From: Paenibacillus sp. FSL H8-0079 | GTDB lineage: Bacteria; Bacillota; Bacilli; Paenibacillales; Paenibacillaceae | NCBI RefSeq assembly: GCF_037991315.1 | Contig: NZ_CP150300.1 | Coordinates: 2,170,001 to 2,234,000 of the forward strand | Direction: 5' to 3' | DNA length: 64,000 nucleotides | Shown: positions 7,365 through 21,758 of the stretch, one piece after another | Layout: each line of letters opens with the position of its first letter | How positions within the stretch are numbered: the first letter of the stretch is position 1 | The notes under the pieces: generated by a model | Database searches by the model: none | What the model saw: only the letters and a program-made list of their open reading frames with translations | What the model was told of the DNA's origin: nothing | Translations under genes and position numbers: made by a program

Positions 7365-7720
7365 ACTTACACTCTTGTACCGCATCGTCCGAATCTTTTT
7401 TAGACGATCCATGTTCTCTTCGAAACTGGCACCATTTCCGTTTACTCAAAATGAAATTCATAGCCGGTCCATTCCCATGGATCATGATATTGCGGAATTC
7501 TTCCAAGGAATCCTGCTGAACATCGACATGTTCCACAACCTGCAGCGGCTTGCGCCAGCGTCTGCGGGTTTGTTGGTTTTGGACGGGAAAGTTACTGCCT
7601 GGTGTACTGACGAGCAATTCCTGACGAACGATGATGGCATCAGGAAACGGCTGGATCTGGTTTAGTTCGCTCATGAGAGGTGTGACTAGATCATGACTTT
7701 GAAGTTGTATAACGTGTAAC
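7365..7720. other. Region of uncertain coding status between fhuF-like gene and AraC fragment
   Basis: This 356-base stretch is open on both strands. A rightward frame runs through to 7665 (MDHDIAEFFQGILLNIDMFHN...), and a leftward frame from about 7722 reads MLHVIQLQSHDLVTPLMSEL with plausible codon use. Neither has a recognisable family motif, and I saw no good ribosome site. The natural expectation is the N-terminal sensor part of the AraC-type gene whose HTH end follows, but I could not join it in one frame. Treat it as unresolved, possibly degraded. Confidence 0.35.
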
Positions 7721-7981
7721 ATGTTCCATAAGGGAAAGGAGCTGGTTCGATCGGCCATGATGAATGAAAATAAGCTAAAACGAGCATTCAAGCAGCAATA
7801 CGGCAGATCCATTCATGCGTACGTCATTCAGAAACGGATGGAAAAGGCGCGTGAGCTACTGGAGAGTGGGCAAGTTGGTGTATCGGAGGCTGCCCAATTG
7901 GAAGGGTATGTGAACAGCAGTTATTTCATCAGTCGTTTCAGGCAAACGTATGGCTATAATCCAAGTAAGCTTAAAGGATGA
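7721..7981 (+). pseudogene. AraC-family HTH fragment, probable remnant of a PchR-like regulator
   Basis: The 86 residues contain only the end of an AraC DNA-binding domain: MNENKLKRAFKQQYGRSIHAYVIQKRMEKARELLESG, then the second helix-turn-helix AQLEGYVNSSYFISRFRQTYGYNPSKLKG. AraC proteins that regulate siderophore genes (PchR type) are about 280-330 residues, so the sensor domain and part of the first HTH are missing or frame-shifted away. The ATG at 7721 lacks a convincing ribosome site. Position behind a siderophore lipoprotein and FhuF-like gene fits a decayed iron regulator. A short functional HTH protein is possible but less likely. Confidence 0.6.
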
Positions 7982-8040
7982 ATGACCTTTCACTTTTTTG
8001 CGTTTTGCACTGATTACATGAATCAGATATACTTCTGGTT

Positions 8041-8050
8041 ATTGATCAAT
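8041..8050. promoter_or_regulatory. Palindromic operator ATTGATCAAT upstream of tetR
   Basis: The perfect 10-bp palindrome lies in GGTTATTGATCAATTCA, 30 bases before the tetR start. The same GTTATTGATCAAT core recurs before the next gene (8636-8645) and, inverted and slightly altered, near 9655-9672. This is the pattern expected for an autoregulated TetR repressor that also controls its neighbour. Confidence 0.6.
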
Positions 8051-8079
8051 TCATAACTGTGCATTGGAAGGGGAAAATG

Positions 8080-8601
8080 ATGGCTAAAGATACAGCAGCG
8101 TCGGTTAACCGGCGAAATGATATTATTTCTGCAGCGATTGATGTCTTCGCGGAAATTGGCTATTATCGTGCAACTACAGCTCAAGTGGCTGAACGGGCAC
8201 AGATCTCACAGCCGTATATCTTTCGTTTTTTCAAAACCAAAGAAGCTTTATTATTAACTGCAATTGAGGTCTCGTGGACTAGGGTGATTGATTCTTTTCG
8301 AATTGTGGTGGAGACGGCGACGCCAGATCAGTTGGAGAATGATCTAATTGAAGCCTACGATAAGATTCTCGAATCTCACAAGAGTGAAATTTTGCTTCAG
8401 ATGCAGGCGCAAACGATTCGGGAAGAAGTCATTCGTCAGGCCATGCAAAAAGGCATTAGTGATGTACGAAGCATGGTACTTGAAGCTTTCACCGTTGCGG
8501 GAATTGCTGAACCGCTGAAAAGAACCATGATTTTCTTAGCGATTGGGATGTTGTGTAATTTATCTACTGCATTGGATATGCCGGAGCTGAAGGATCGTTA
8601 G
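8080..8601 (+). CDS. TetR/AcrR family transcriptional regulator
   Basis: The start at 8080 is chosen because GGAAGGGG sits 6 bases before it; the frame also has a GTG at 8059 and an ATG at 8077. The 173-residue protein has the TetR N-terminal domain: RRNDIISAAIDVFAEIGYYRATTAQVAERAQISQPYIFRFFKTKEALL, with the recognition helix QPYIFRFFK. The all-helical ligand domain (about 60-173) is short and divergent, so the ligand is unknown. It is followed by a terminator and then the epimerase-like gene, which carries the same operator, suggesting it represses itself and that gene. Confidence 0.9.
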   Translation: MAKDTAASVNRRNDIISAAIDVFAEIGYYRATTAQVAERAQISQPYIFRFFKTKEALLLTAIEVSWTRVIDSFRIVVETATPDQLENDLIEAYDKILESHKSEILLQMQAQTIREEVIRQAMQKGISDVRSMVLEAFTVAGIAEPLKRTMIFLAIGMLCNLSTALDMPELKDR

Positions 8602-8603
8602 AG

Positions 8604-8624
8604 AGGGAGTTTAAGTCCCTTTTT
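8604..8624 (+). terminator. Rho-independent terminator after tetR
   Basis: AGGGA, a 7-base loop, TCCCT and a run of five T directly behind the tetR stop codon form a short intrinsic terminator. Confidence 0.6.
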
Positions 8625-8635
8625 GTATTTTAGTT

Positions 8636-8645
8636 ATTGATCAAT
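8636..8645. promoter_or_regulatory. Palindromic operator ATTGATCAAT upstream of epimerase-like gene
   Basis: The palindrome occurs in AGTTATTGATCAATCACTAA, repeating the site before tetR, and ends 30 bases before the chosen start of the next gene. The spacing operator-to-start is therefore the same (30 bases) in both places. Confidence 0.6.
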
Positions 8646-8675
8646 CACTAAATGGATGAAAGAGGTCGGTATAAG

Positions 8676-9629
8676 ATGAAAAGAGCTATTGTGATTGGAG
8701 CCACAGGTGGAACAGGTGCGGCAATTACGGAGGAATTGATTAAACGGGGGATTTCTACGATTGCATTTGGGCGCTCCAGTCAAAAACTGGAGCAACTTGC
8801 GGTAAAGTTGGGATCTCCAAATCACCTGCAAATGGCAGTGGGAGATGCATTTCGGTCGGATGATATTATCGCTGCTTCCCAGGAAACGGATGTTATATTT
8901 CATTGTGCAAACGTCCCGTATAACGAGATGGAGAGCAGGCTGATTCCGCTGGGCGAATCTGTGATGGTGGCGGCAGAACACCTGGGTCTGAACGTGGTTG
9001 TAATAGACGGAATCTACCCTTATGGTAGAAGACAAATGAGCGAGGTAACGGAAGAACATCCGAAGCAGCCACATACCCGAAAAGGCAAGACACGACTTGC
9101 CTATGAACAAATGTTATTCAGCAAGAGATGGAGCAAAGCTCAGGTGATGATCGTTCGCTTGCCGGACTATTATGGCCCAACGGCTAATCAGGCTTCCTAT
9201 CTGGGTTCAACGCTTGAAGCGATAGCGAAAGGCAAGATGGCTTTTTTTATCGGAAATATGAAGGTTCCCAGAGAGTACATCTATTTGCCGGATGCTGCGG
9301 TTATGGTGGTAGAACTTGCAAGCAGGCAGACGACGTATGGACAGAACTGGAACATTCCTGGAACGGGGATCATCTCGGGTCATGAGATTGTACGTATGGC
9401 ACAGAAGGCTGCGGGAAGAAGCAAACCTGTGATGGCGTTAGGAAAAGTGGGCTTGTCGTTGATTGGACTGGGTGTACCGGTTATGAAAGAAATTGTAGAG
9501 ATGTTATATCTGACCGAGGAACCCCTGATCTTGAGTAGACAGAAGTATGAGGAACAGATTGGCCCAGTTGTGGCAACATCTTTTGAAGAGGGAGTTGCGT
9601 TGACGATTAAGGAGTTACTGGGTGAGTAG
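8676..9629 (+). CDS. NAD-dependent epimerase/dehydratase-like (extended SDR) protein
   Basis: The start at 8676 has AAGAGGTCGG a normal distance upstream; the ATG at 8652 would sit on top of that site. The 317-residue protein begins with a Rossmann motif MKRAIVIGATGGTGAAITEEL, has an early D-x-IFHCANVPYNEM acidic loop, a central IYPYGR, and RLPDYYGPTANQASYLG, typical of extended short-chain dehydrogenase/NmrA-like proteins that bind NAD(P) and act on sugars or small carbonyl compounds. The usual Y-x3-K pair is not clear. It is probably controlled by the upstream TetR through the shared palindrome. Substrate unknown. Confidence 0.8.
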   Translation: MKRAIVIGATGGTGAAITEELIKRGISTIAFGRSSQKLEQLAVKLGSPNHLQMAVGDAFRSDDIIAASQETDVIFHCANVPYNEMESRLIPLGESVMVAAEHLGLNVVVIDGIYPYGRRQMSEVTEEHPKQPHTRKGKTRLAYEQMLFSKRWSKAQVMIVRLPDYYGPTANQASYLGSTLEAIAKGKMAFFIGNMKVPREYIYLPDAAVMVVELASRQTTYGQNWNIPGTGIISGHEIVRMAQKAAGRSKPVMALGKVGLSLIGLGVPVMKEIVEMLYLTEEPLILSRQKYEEQIGPVVATSFEEGVALTIKELLGE

Positions 9630-9654
9630 AAGGGAATATATTTTTTAGAGAATA

Positions 9655-16244
<6,590 letters not shown>

Positions 16245-16355
16245 AAACTTCTTAACGGATCACGCCTATGGACAAATTCATGAAGTTGTAATAAGTTAGT
16301 TTGAAGATATTCGAAATATCTTTCGGAAATTGGACTAACAAGTGAGGTGGATTTC

Positions 16356-16595
16356 ATGATTCCTATTTTGGGACGCATCAATGAATTAAGTCGAAAACAA
16401 CGAAGCAGCGTTGGCTTGACAAAAGCAGAACAAAGCGAGCAGCAGGAGCTTAGAAAACAATATTTACAGGCTATTCGAGGTCAGGTGCTGACAACCATGT
16501 TGGCAGTATCCGTTGTGGACCCACTGGGTCATGATGTGACCCCTGAGAAATTAACCAATGAAAAATTGCAGCGCCGAGAACAAGCCGGCCAATAG
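16356..16595 (+). CDS. DUF896 (YnzC-like) family protein
   Basis: This is a 79-residue protein beginning MIPILGRINELSRKQRSSVGLTKAEQSEQQELRKQYLQAIRGQ, the signature of the small helical-hairpin DUF896/UPF0291 family found across Firmicutes. The C-terminal half is less conserved in the family. AGTGAGGTGG lies 6 bases before the ATG at 16356; a GTG at 16347 is in frame but overlaps that site. In B. subtilis YnzC is associated with the SOS gene region, but its molecular role is not established. A strong terminator follows, so it is monocistronic. Confidence 0.85.
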   Translation: MIPILGRINELSRKQRSSVGLTKAEQSEQQELRKQYLQAIRGQVLTTMLAVSVVDPLGHDVTPEKLTNEKLQRREQAGQ

Positions 16596-16607
16596 CATTC
16601 TTTTAAT

Positions 16608-16645
16608 AAGACAGACCAAGGTAACATCTTGGTCTGTCTTTTTTC
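16608..16645 (+). terminator. Strong Rho-independent terminator after DUF896 gene
   Basis: Arms AAGACAGACCAAG and CTTGGTCTGTCTT (13 perfect pairs, 7-base loop) are followed by a T run. Confidence 0.95.
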
Positions 16646-16930
16646 ATTTTCTGTAAAGCATCCATCAGGAAAAAAGCACATTAAAAGAGGAAGGTACCAT
16701 CCAATTAGGTATTTCGTACGAATTAACAAGCATGTTAGATATTTTTAGTTTTGATGACAATAAATCTACCGCGAACTTCAATTCATCCCCGATAACTCAT
16801 ATAATAACGCTAATATATTTCAGGAATACAAGGTGAAATGCAATTCTCCTCAATATAACTGACAACAAACTTACATCAAATAATCGAAAAAGAATAGTTC
16901 ATATATGTATCTCGAAAGGGTTGATGAATC
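16646..16930. other. AT-rich intergenic region, no gene recognised
   Basis: Between the terminator and the flavoprotein start I see no open frame with a ribosome site and no recognisable RNA. Only the last bases (CGAAAGGG before 16931) are assignable, as the ribosome site of the next gene. Confidence 0.6.
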
Positions 16931-18358
16931 ATGAGCCTGGAAGCTTTGAATGAACGTGTGAAGAATGATCTAGCTTATTTGTCATTTGGTGGCGCGAACT
17001 GGGTACGTCCAAGAGAACATGCGGATGGTCATGTCTATGATGTCGTCATTGTGGGTGGAGGCCAGAGTGGATTAGGGGCGGCATTTGGGCTTCTTCGTGA
17101 ACGGATCTCCAATATTGTGGTCATTGACGAGAATACATCGGGGCTTGAAGGACCTTGGGAGACTTATGCGCGAATGGTTACTTTGCGTACACCCAAGCAT
17201 CTGACTTCCATCGATCTGGGTATCCCCTCGTTAACCTTTCGCTCATGGTGTGAAGCACAGGTAGGGCCCGAAGGTTGGGAAGAAGTAGACAAGATCCCGC
17301 GTGGAGACTGGATGAATTATTTGCGCTGGTATCGGGAAATATTGAATCTGCCTGTGCTTAATGAGGTGAAATTGACACTGGTTGAGCCAACAGAGGACGG
17401 TATACATCGACTTCATGTGAACAAGGCAGGAACTCAGATGGATGTCATACTTGCTCGTAAAGTAGTGTTTGCTACAGGAATACAAGGGGGCGGAGAGTGG
17501 CATGTACCTTCCATGATTGCCGATAGATTACCTCGGGAGCTGTATGCCCACACGTCTGAAGCGATTGATTTTGAACGACTAAAAGGTAAACGGGTTTCTG
17601 TGCTTGGCGGCGGTGCTTCTGCTTTTGATAATGCCAGTTATGCGCTTGCCACGGGTGTGGCCGAAGCTCATGTATTTGTACGGCGGGAACAGCTGCCTAG
17701 TGTTAATCCTATTCGTCAGATGGAACAATCCGGTATGATCGAGCGATACCACGCTCTTCCGGTTGCTGATAAATATGAAGTGATCTCTCATTTCTTCAAA
17801 TTCAATCAACCGCCTACCAACGATACGTTTAATCGTGCGGCAGCCTGGCCTGGATTCGAACTGCATTTGAACTCGCCCTGGCTGAGTGTAGAAGCAACGA
17901 ACCAAGGCGCGATTGTGCATACGGCCCAGGGAGCGTTTACGTTTGATTTTCTGATTATTAGCACAGGTCTGCTTAGTGATCCGGCACTTCGGCCTGAACT
18001 CAGACTTATAGAGTCGCATATCGCGCGTTGGGAGGACTGTTATCAGGCTCCAGCAGAGCATCGCAATGCCTTGCTGGATGCACATCCATACCTAAGTTCG
18101 GGGTTTGCACTGACCAGCAGAAGTGAGCAGGGTGAGGAGCAGTTGCATGGATTGTTTGTATTCAATTACTCTGCACTTGCCAGCTGTGGTCTGTCCGCAT
18201 CAGCAATATCGGGGACCAAGAGTGCAGTTCCGAAGCTGGTCTCTGCAATAGCGGATCAGTTGTTCCTCGATGATCGGGAGGTTATTTTGCAACAATTCTA
18301 TGCTTATGAAGAACAGGAATTTACGGCTACGTGGGTGAAAAGTGGTGCCCTTGGCTGA
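16931..18358 (+). CDS. FAD/NAD(P)-binding oxidoreductase (flavin monooxygenase-like)
   Basis: This 475-residue flavoprotein has an FAD dinucleotide-binding motif VYDVVIVGGGQSGLGAAFGL (about 36-55) and a second Rossmann motif GKRVSVLGGGASAFDNA (about 218-234) for NAD(P)H. It also has a late hydrophobic FDFLIISTGLLSDP that is typical of class B flavin-dependent monooxygenases and related pyridine nucleotide-disulphide-fold enzymes. The GxWETYARMVTLRTPK region resembles the substrate entry part of that family. A terminator follows and neighbours are unrelated, so it stands alone. The ATG is preceded by GAAAGGG. Substrate cannot be inferred. Confidence 0.85.
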   Translation: MSLEALNERVKNDLAYLSFGGANWVRPREHADGHVYDVVIVGGGQSGLGAAFGLLRERISNIVVIDENTSGLEGPWETYARMVTLRTPKHLTSIDLGIPSLTFRSWCEAQVGPEGWEEVDKIPRGDWMNYLRWYREILNLPVLNEVKLTLVEPTEDGIHRLHVNKAGTQMDVILARKVVFATGIQGGGEWHVPSMIADRLPRELYAHTSEAIDFERLKGKRVSVLGGGASAFDNASYALATGVAEAHVFVRREQLPSVNPIRQMEQSGMIERYHALPVADKYEVISHFFKFNQPPTNDTFNRAAAWPGFELHLNSPWLSVEATNQGAIVHTAQGAFTFDFLIISTGLLSDPALRPELRLIESHIARWEDCYQAPAEHRNALLDAHPYLSSGFALTSRSEQGEEQLHGLFVFNYSALASCGLSASAISGTKSAVPKLVSAIADQLFLDDREVILQQFYAYEEQEFTATWVKSGALG

Positions 18359-18382
18359 GTACATGCACTCCATAAGTTTGTG

Positions 18383-18420
18383 AACGTGTGGCATCTGATG
18401 CTGCACGTTTTTTTGTTTTT
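18383..18420 (+). terminator. Rho-independent terminator after flavoprotein gene
   Basis: AACGTG...GCATC pairs with GATGC...CACGTT with one wobble step, followed by seven T. Confidence 0.85.
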
Positions 18421-18496
18421 TATATGATGAAGGTTACACTTGTCTTTAATTTGTTGTAAAATGTCGGTTGGAACATGTTAAAGGCAGGGATAATAG

Positions 18497-18982
18497 ATGA
18501 ATGAAATGAACTATGAGCAATTTAGAGCCCATTTGAAGAAAGTGTCGCGTAAACGAAATGTACCTTTGATTAAGATCGTTGCATTTCAAGAGAAATACAT
18601 GAAGATTGAAGAAGTTCAGTTTTACGATGTGGAACAAAATCATATGAGTGTTCAGGCTTGCAATACGTTGTGGATGCATCTGGAGAATAAATCTTTCCGT
18701 AATATGGTGTCCCAACATTTGCATTTTTATAGAGATATGGAGAACCTGGGTCGGCATTCCTTTGAGAATCTGATCAAAGAACTATATGATACGTCTGTTC
18801 CAGTACTACTCGATTACAATCCCGCTCATTATTACACTTCGGGGCAACTCGCTGAAATTCTGGTAATGGACGAGGAGCGGCTAATTGAACAATTGGAGAT
18901 GGGCCGCTTCAAGGGTGCTTTTATTAATGAAGATGGCAAATGGCTTAAACCCAAACCGGATACAATGGTTGTAGAGTCATAA
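18497..18982 (+). CDS. Uncharacterised protein with C-terminal HTH_17/excisionase-like segment
   Basis: I do not recognise the family with certainty. The 161-residue protein is basic at its N-terminus (HLKKVSRKRNVPLIK) and rich in aromatic and charged residues in the middle. It ends with YYTSGQLAEILVMDEERLIEQLEMGRFKGAFINEDGKWLKPK. That last part has the layout of excisionase/MerR-like helix-turn-helix segments (y-t-x-x-x-L-A-x-x-L, then a wing ending in g-x-W-x-x-P), so DNA binding is plausible. GGCAGGG lies upstream of the ATG. It is a single gene, convergent with a peptidase-like gene and separated from it by a terminator. Confidence 0.65.
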   Translation: MNEMNYEQFRAHLKKVSRKRNVPLIKIVAFQEKYMKIEEVQFYDVEQNHMSVQACNTLWMHLENKSFRNMVSQHLHFYRDMENLGRHSFENLIKELYDTSVPVLLDYNPAHYYTSGQLAEILVMDEERLIEQLEMGRFKGAFINEDGKWLKPKPDTMVVES

Positions 18983-19007
18983 ACGCCGTACATTTCCAAT
19001 GAAAAGC

Positions 19008-19055
19008 AAAATCCTGCAACGTCGCGCATCAAGCGCTGGAGGTTGCAGGATTTTT
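19008..19055. terminator. Terminator between convergent genes
   Basis: AAATCCTGCAAC (19009-19020) pairs with GTTGCAGGATTT (from 19042), with a T run on the plus side and A run on the other, so it may serve both the 18497 gene and the leftward 19817 gene. An inner GCGC/GCGC step may extend it. Confidence 0.8.
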
Positions 19056-19133
19056 AATGGAGATATGAAGGCCACGAAATACCAACTTTAAGAAAATGAA
19101 CTAAATAACTTCGTTCGTTTGCTCGTTAAATAC

Positions 19134-19817
19134 TCAAGTGTTGCGGCGAACCGTAAATCCATCTTTACACCGATTGGGGGAGCCGGGGATTGAGACGGTA
19201 CCTCTTCCTTGAATCATGATCCCTTTTTGAGAGGTACGAAAAGCAGGAGATTGTCCGTTCAGGCGGCACATGTTGAAGGTTACGGGAGTAAGCCGTGCCA
19301 TGGAGGCGATGGAGCTTCCTACAGTGGGTGCTTCAACAATCCACTCCGCAGAAGATTGCGGCCCCGAATAATACTGAATGGTGCGAAAAGTCCAGCCCAG
19401 CGTTAGATTAGAGAGAGTGATGCACCAGGTTTTGCGCGTTAATTTGGCGATGACTGCTCGAATACGATGACCAGGGGAAACAGGATGTGGAATGATGGTT
19501 TCCGCCTCAGGCAGGATCTCCCACCAGGCATAATAGCTGGGCTTGCCTTGAATCCAGTCGTGACCTGTTCCGGTCTGAATGAGACTACTGTTCTCGAAGC
19601 CATCAATTCCAATCCATGCGGATGAATACGAGTTGCGTGTGCCAGGTAGAACATAGGGGACAGTCCATTCGGCTGAGATGCGGCGGTATTGGTTCTGTGT
19701 TCCTGTACGAGCGTAGCCACTCCAGTTGGAGGAGATCCACCCAAAGCGAGGAGAGGAATCTTTCTTTTTCTGATGCAGGGCACAGGGTTTTCGCCGTTTG
19801 TGTGGACGATCTGTCAT
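19134..19817 (-). CDS. G1 (eqolisin-like) glutamic peptidase homologue
   Basis: This 227-residue protein carries the G1 peptidase landmarks in order: NWSGYA (31-36), AEWTVP (49-54), SSAWIGIDG (65-73), SLIQTGT with Gln81, YYAWWEILP (95-103) and SAEWIVEAP with Glu162. In scytalidoglutamic peptidase the catalytic pair is one Gln and one Glu in these two motifs, so Gln81 and Glu162 are the likely pair (Glu158 is the alternative). The enzymes are acid-active secreted proteases in fungi. Here the N-terminus is a basic, hydrophilic stretch (HKRRKPCALHQKKK) with no signal peptide or prosegment, which is odd. AAGGTGGTGA precedes the ATG. It is monocistronic and leftward. Confidence 0.8.
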   Translation of the reverse strand: MTDRPHKRRKPCALHQKKKDSSPRFGWISSNWSGYARTGTQNQYRRISAEWTVPYVLPGTRNSYSSAWIGIDGFENSSLIQTGTGHDWIQGKPSYYAWWEILPEAETIIPHPVSPGHRIRAVIAKLTRKTWCITLSNLTLGWTFRTIQYYSGPQSSAEWIVEAPTVGSSIASMARLTPVTFNMCRLNGQSPAFRTSQKGIMIQGRGTVSIPGSPNRCKDGFTVRRNT

Positions 19818-20006
19818 CAGGTCACCACCTTGGATAAAATAGGGACTAGATTATCAGATGCGTGTTCAGGAGCCTGCGGAAGGGACAATTGGACAAGAAA
19901 ATAAGTCGAAAGATGCGGGTTTTTGAAGGTTTTTAAATTATTTTGAATGAAAGTGGTTGTTTTTTGAGGGATTTATGATACTATAGAAGCAGTTGGAGGA
20001 ATGAAG

Positions 20007-20753
20007 ATGCTGACTGAAGAACGATATGCTGCAATTATAGAGCGCTTACATTTACAGGGAATTGTGAAGTTACAAGAGCTTGTTGATGTGCTTGGTGCTT
20101 CTGAATCAACGATTAGACGTGATTTGATTGATCTGGAGAGTCGTCAGATGCTCAAACGCATCCACGGCGGTGCCGCACTGGTGAATGAAAAAACGCTAGA
20201 ACCGGGCATGGAGGAAAAAACGTTCAAAAACATTCAACAGAAAACAACGATTGCCCGTTTGGCTGCACAGGAGATCGAAAATGGCGAATGCATCTATCTG
20301 GATGCAGGAACGACAACGTTAGCCATGATTCCCTTTATTGAAGCAAAGGACGTAACGGTTGTTACCAACGGACTTTCACATGTTGAGGCATTGGTAAGCA
20401 AACGTATTCGTAGTTACTTGCTAGGAGGTATGATGAAAATTCATACGAAAGCAGTCATCGGCAGTATCGCATTACAGAACATGGATAACTTCCGTTTTGA
20501 TAAATGTTTTCTTGGGAGCAATGGAGTGGACCCCGAAATGGGGTATACAACACCTGATCCGGAGGAAGCCTTGATTAAAAGGCGGGCACATCAATTGTCG
20601 GGAAAATCTTATGTGCTGGCTGATTCCAGCAAAATAGGGGAAATTACTTTTGCCAAATTGTTTGATTTGGAGGAGGCCGATTTGATTACCGAGCAGATGC
20701 CAGAACACTGGCGGCCTGGAATCGCCCAGAAAACTAAAATAATTGAGGGATAA
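20007..20753 (+). CDS. fruR: DeoR family regulator of fructose operon
   Basis: This 248-residue DeoR/GlpR-type repressor has an N-terminal helix-turn-helix (LVDVLGASESTIRRDLIDLESRQMLKRIHGGA, about 19-52) and a C-terminal phosphosugar-isomerase-like sensor with ECIYLDAGTTTLAMIPF, VVTNGLSHVEAL and LLGG. The start at 20007 is preferred over the ATG at 20001 because TTGGAGGA ends immediately before 20001. It is first in a fruR-fruK-fruA operon, with 2 bases to fruK; FruR typically represses until fructose 1-phosphate binds. No operator could be pinned down, although the 80 bases upstream are very T-rich with a possible TATGAT at 19974. Confidence 0.93.
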   Translation: MLTEERYAAIIERLHLQGIVKLQELVDVLGASESTIRRDLIDLESRQMLKRIHGGAALVNEKTLEPGMEEKTFKNIQQKTTIARLAAQEIENGECIYLDAGTTTLAMIPFIEAKDVTVVTNGLSHVEALVSKRIRSYLLGGMMKIHTKAVIGSIALQNMDNFRFDKCFLGSNGVDPEMGYTTPDPEEALIKRRAHQLSGKSYVLADSSKIGEITFAKLFDLEEADLITEQMPEHWRPGIAQKTKIIEG

Positions 20754-20755
20754 CG

Positions 20756-21667
20756 ATGATATATACGATAACACTTAACCCGTCCATTGATTACATCGTG
20801 GAAGTGGATGAGCTGAAGCTTGGCGGATTGAATCGAATGAATCGGGATTTGAAGCTCCCGGGTGGCAAAGGCATTAATGTTTCTCGCATACTGAATCAAC
20901 TTGGAGCAGATAACACGGCCATTGGTTTCCTTGGTGGATTCACGGGACGTTTCATTAATGACAAGTTGCAAGAAGATAACATCCGGACAGACTTTGTCAC
21001 GATCGCAGACGATACTCGCATTAACATCAAGCTGAAGCATGGAGAAGAGACAGAGATTAATGGTCTTGGACCTGCAATAAGTGAAGAAGAGGCAGAACAG
21101 TTGCTACACAAATTGTCTTCATTGCAAAAAGGAGATATTGTCATTCTCTCCGGAAGCGTACCACCTTCACTTGGAACGGACTTCTATGATCGTCTCATTA
21201 AAGTGTGCAAGCAAACGGGTGCCGAATTCGTAATTGACACAACTGGACCTGCACTAATGGAAGCTCTTGTACATGAACCATTGCTGGTGAAGCCGAATCA
21301 TCATGAACTGGCTGAACTGTTCGGTGTAACCATTGAGACTCGTGAGGAACTGGTGTTATACGGGCGTAAGTTGCTTGAAGCCGGTGCCAAACATGTGTTG
21401 ATCTCCATGGCAGGCGAAGGTGCACTGTTCATTACCAAAGCGGAAGTTCATCATGCGAGTGTACCAAAAGGGACTGTGAAAAACTCCGTTGGTGCCGGAG
21501 ACTCCATGATTGGCGGATTCGTAGGTACCTATGTACAGAGCGGAGATCTGCTGGAGGCTTTTCGCACAGGGGTAGCATCTGGAAGCGCAACTGCGTTCTC
21601 GGATGATCTGGCAACACGCGAATTGATTGATGAGTTGCGCAATCAAGTAACCATTACGACGATCTAG
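20756..21667 (+). CDS. fruK: 1-phosphofructokinase
   Basis: This is a 303-residue PfkB/ribokinase-fold kinase that phosphorylates fructose 1-phosphate to fructose 1,6-bisphosphate. Both family signatures are visible: the N-terminal LPGGKGINVSRILNQLG (substrate-binding GGKGxN) and the C-terminal VGAGDSMIGGFVG with the catalytic Asp and anion hole. ILSGSVPPSLG is also typical. The length is normal. TTGAGGG just inside the fruR end provides the ribosome site. It works between the PTS permease FruA (supplying fructose 1-phosphate) and glycolysis. Confidence 0.96.
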   Translation: MIYTITLNPSIDYIVEVDELKLGGLNRMNRDLKLPGGKGINVSRILNQLGADNTAIGFLGGFTGRFINDKLQEDNIRTDFVTIADDTRINIKLKHGEETEINGLGPAISEEEAEQLLHKLSSLQKGDIVILSGSVPPSLGTDFYDRLIKVCKQTGAEFVIDTTGPALMEALVHEPLLVKPNHHELAELFGVTIETREELVLYGRKLLEAGAKHVLISMAGEGALFITKAEVHHASVPKGTVKNSVGAGDSMIGGFVGTYVQSGDLLEAFRTGVASGSATAFSDDLATRELIDELRNQVTITTI

Positions 21668-21758
21668 TATAACGGTCATATAGAAGTGTTTCACTGTAAT
21701 TGTAATGTAGTGAGGCCTGCACATCGCAGGCCGATAGAACTTAAGGGAGTGTACCAAG

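Noticed and set aside
7093..7665. Rightward 190-codon frame across the fhuF-like 3' half and the following gap
   Set aside because: Its first half is a shadow of the fhuF-like gene; the second half has no family match or ribosome site. Noted as an unresolved region instead of a gene.
16290..16320. Hairpin AAGATATT-CGA-AATATCTT after the collagen gene as a terminator
   Set aside because: The stem is AT-only and not followed by a T run, so termination is not supported.
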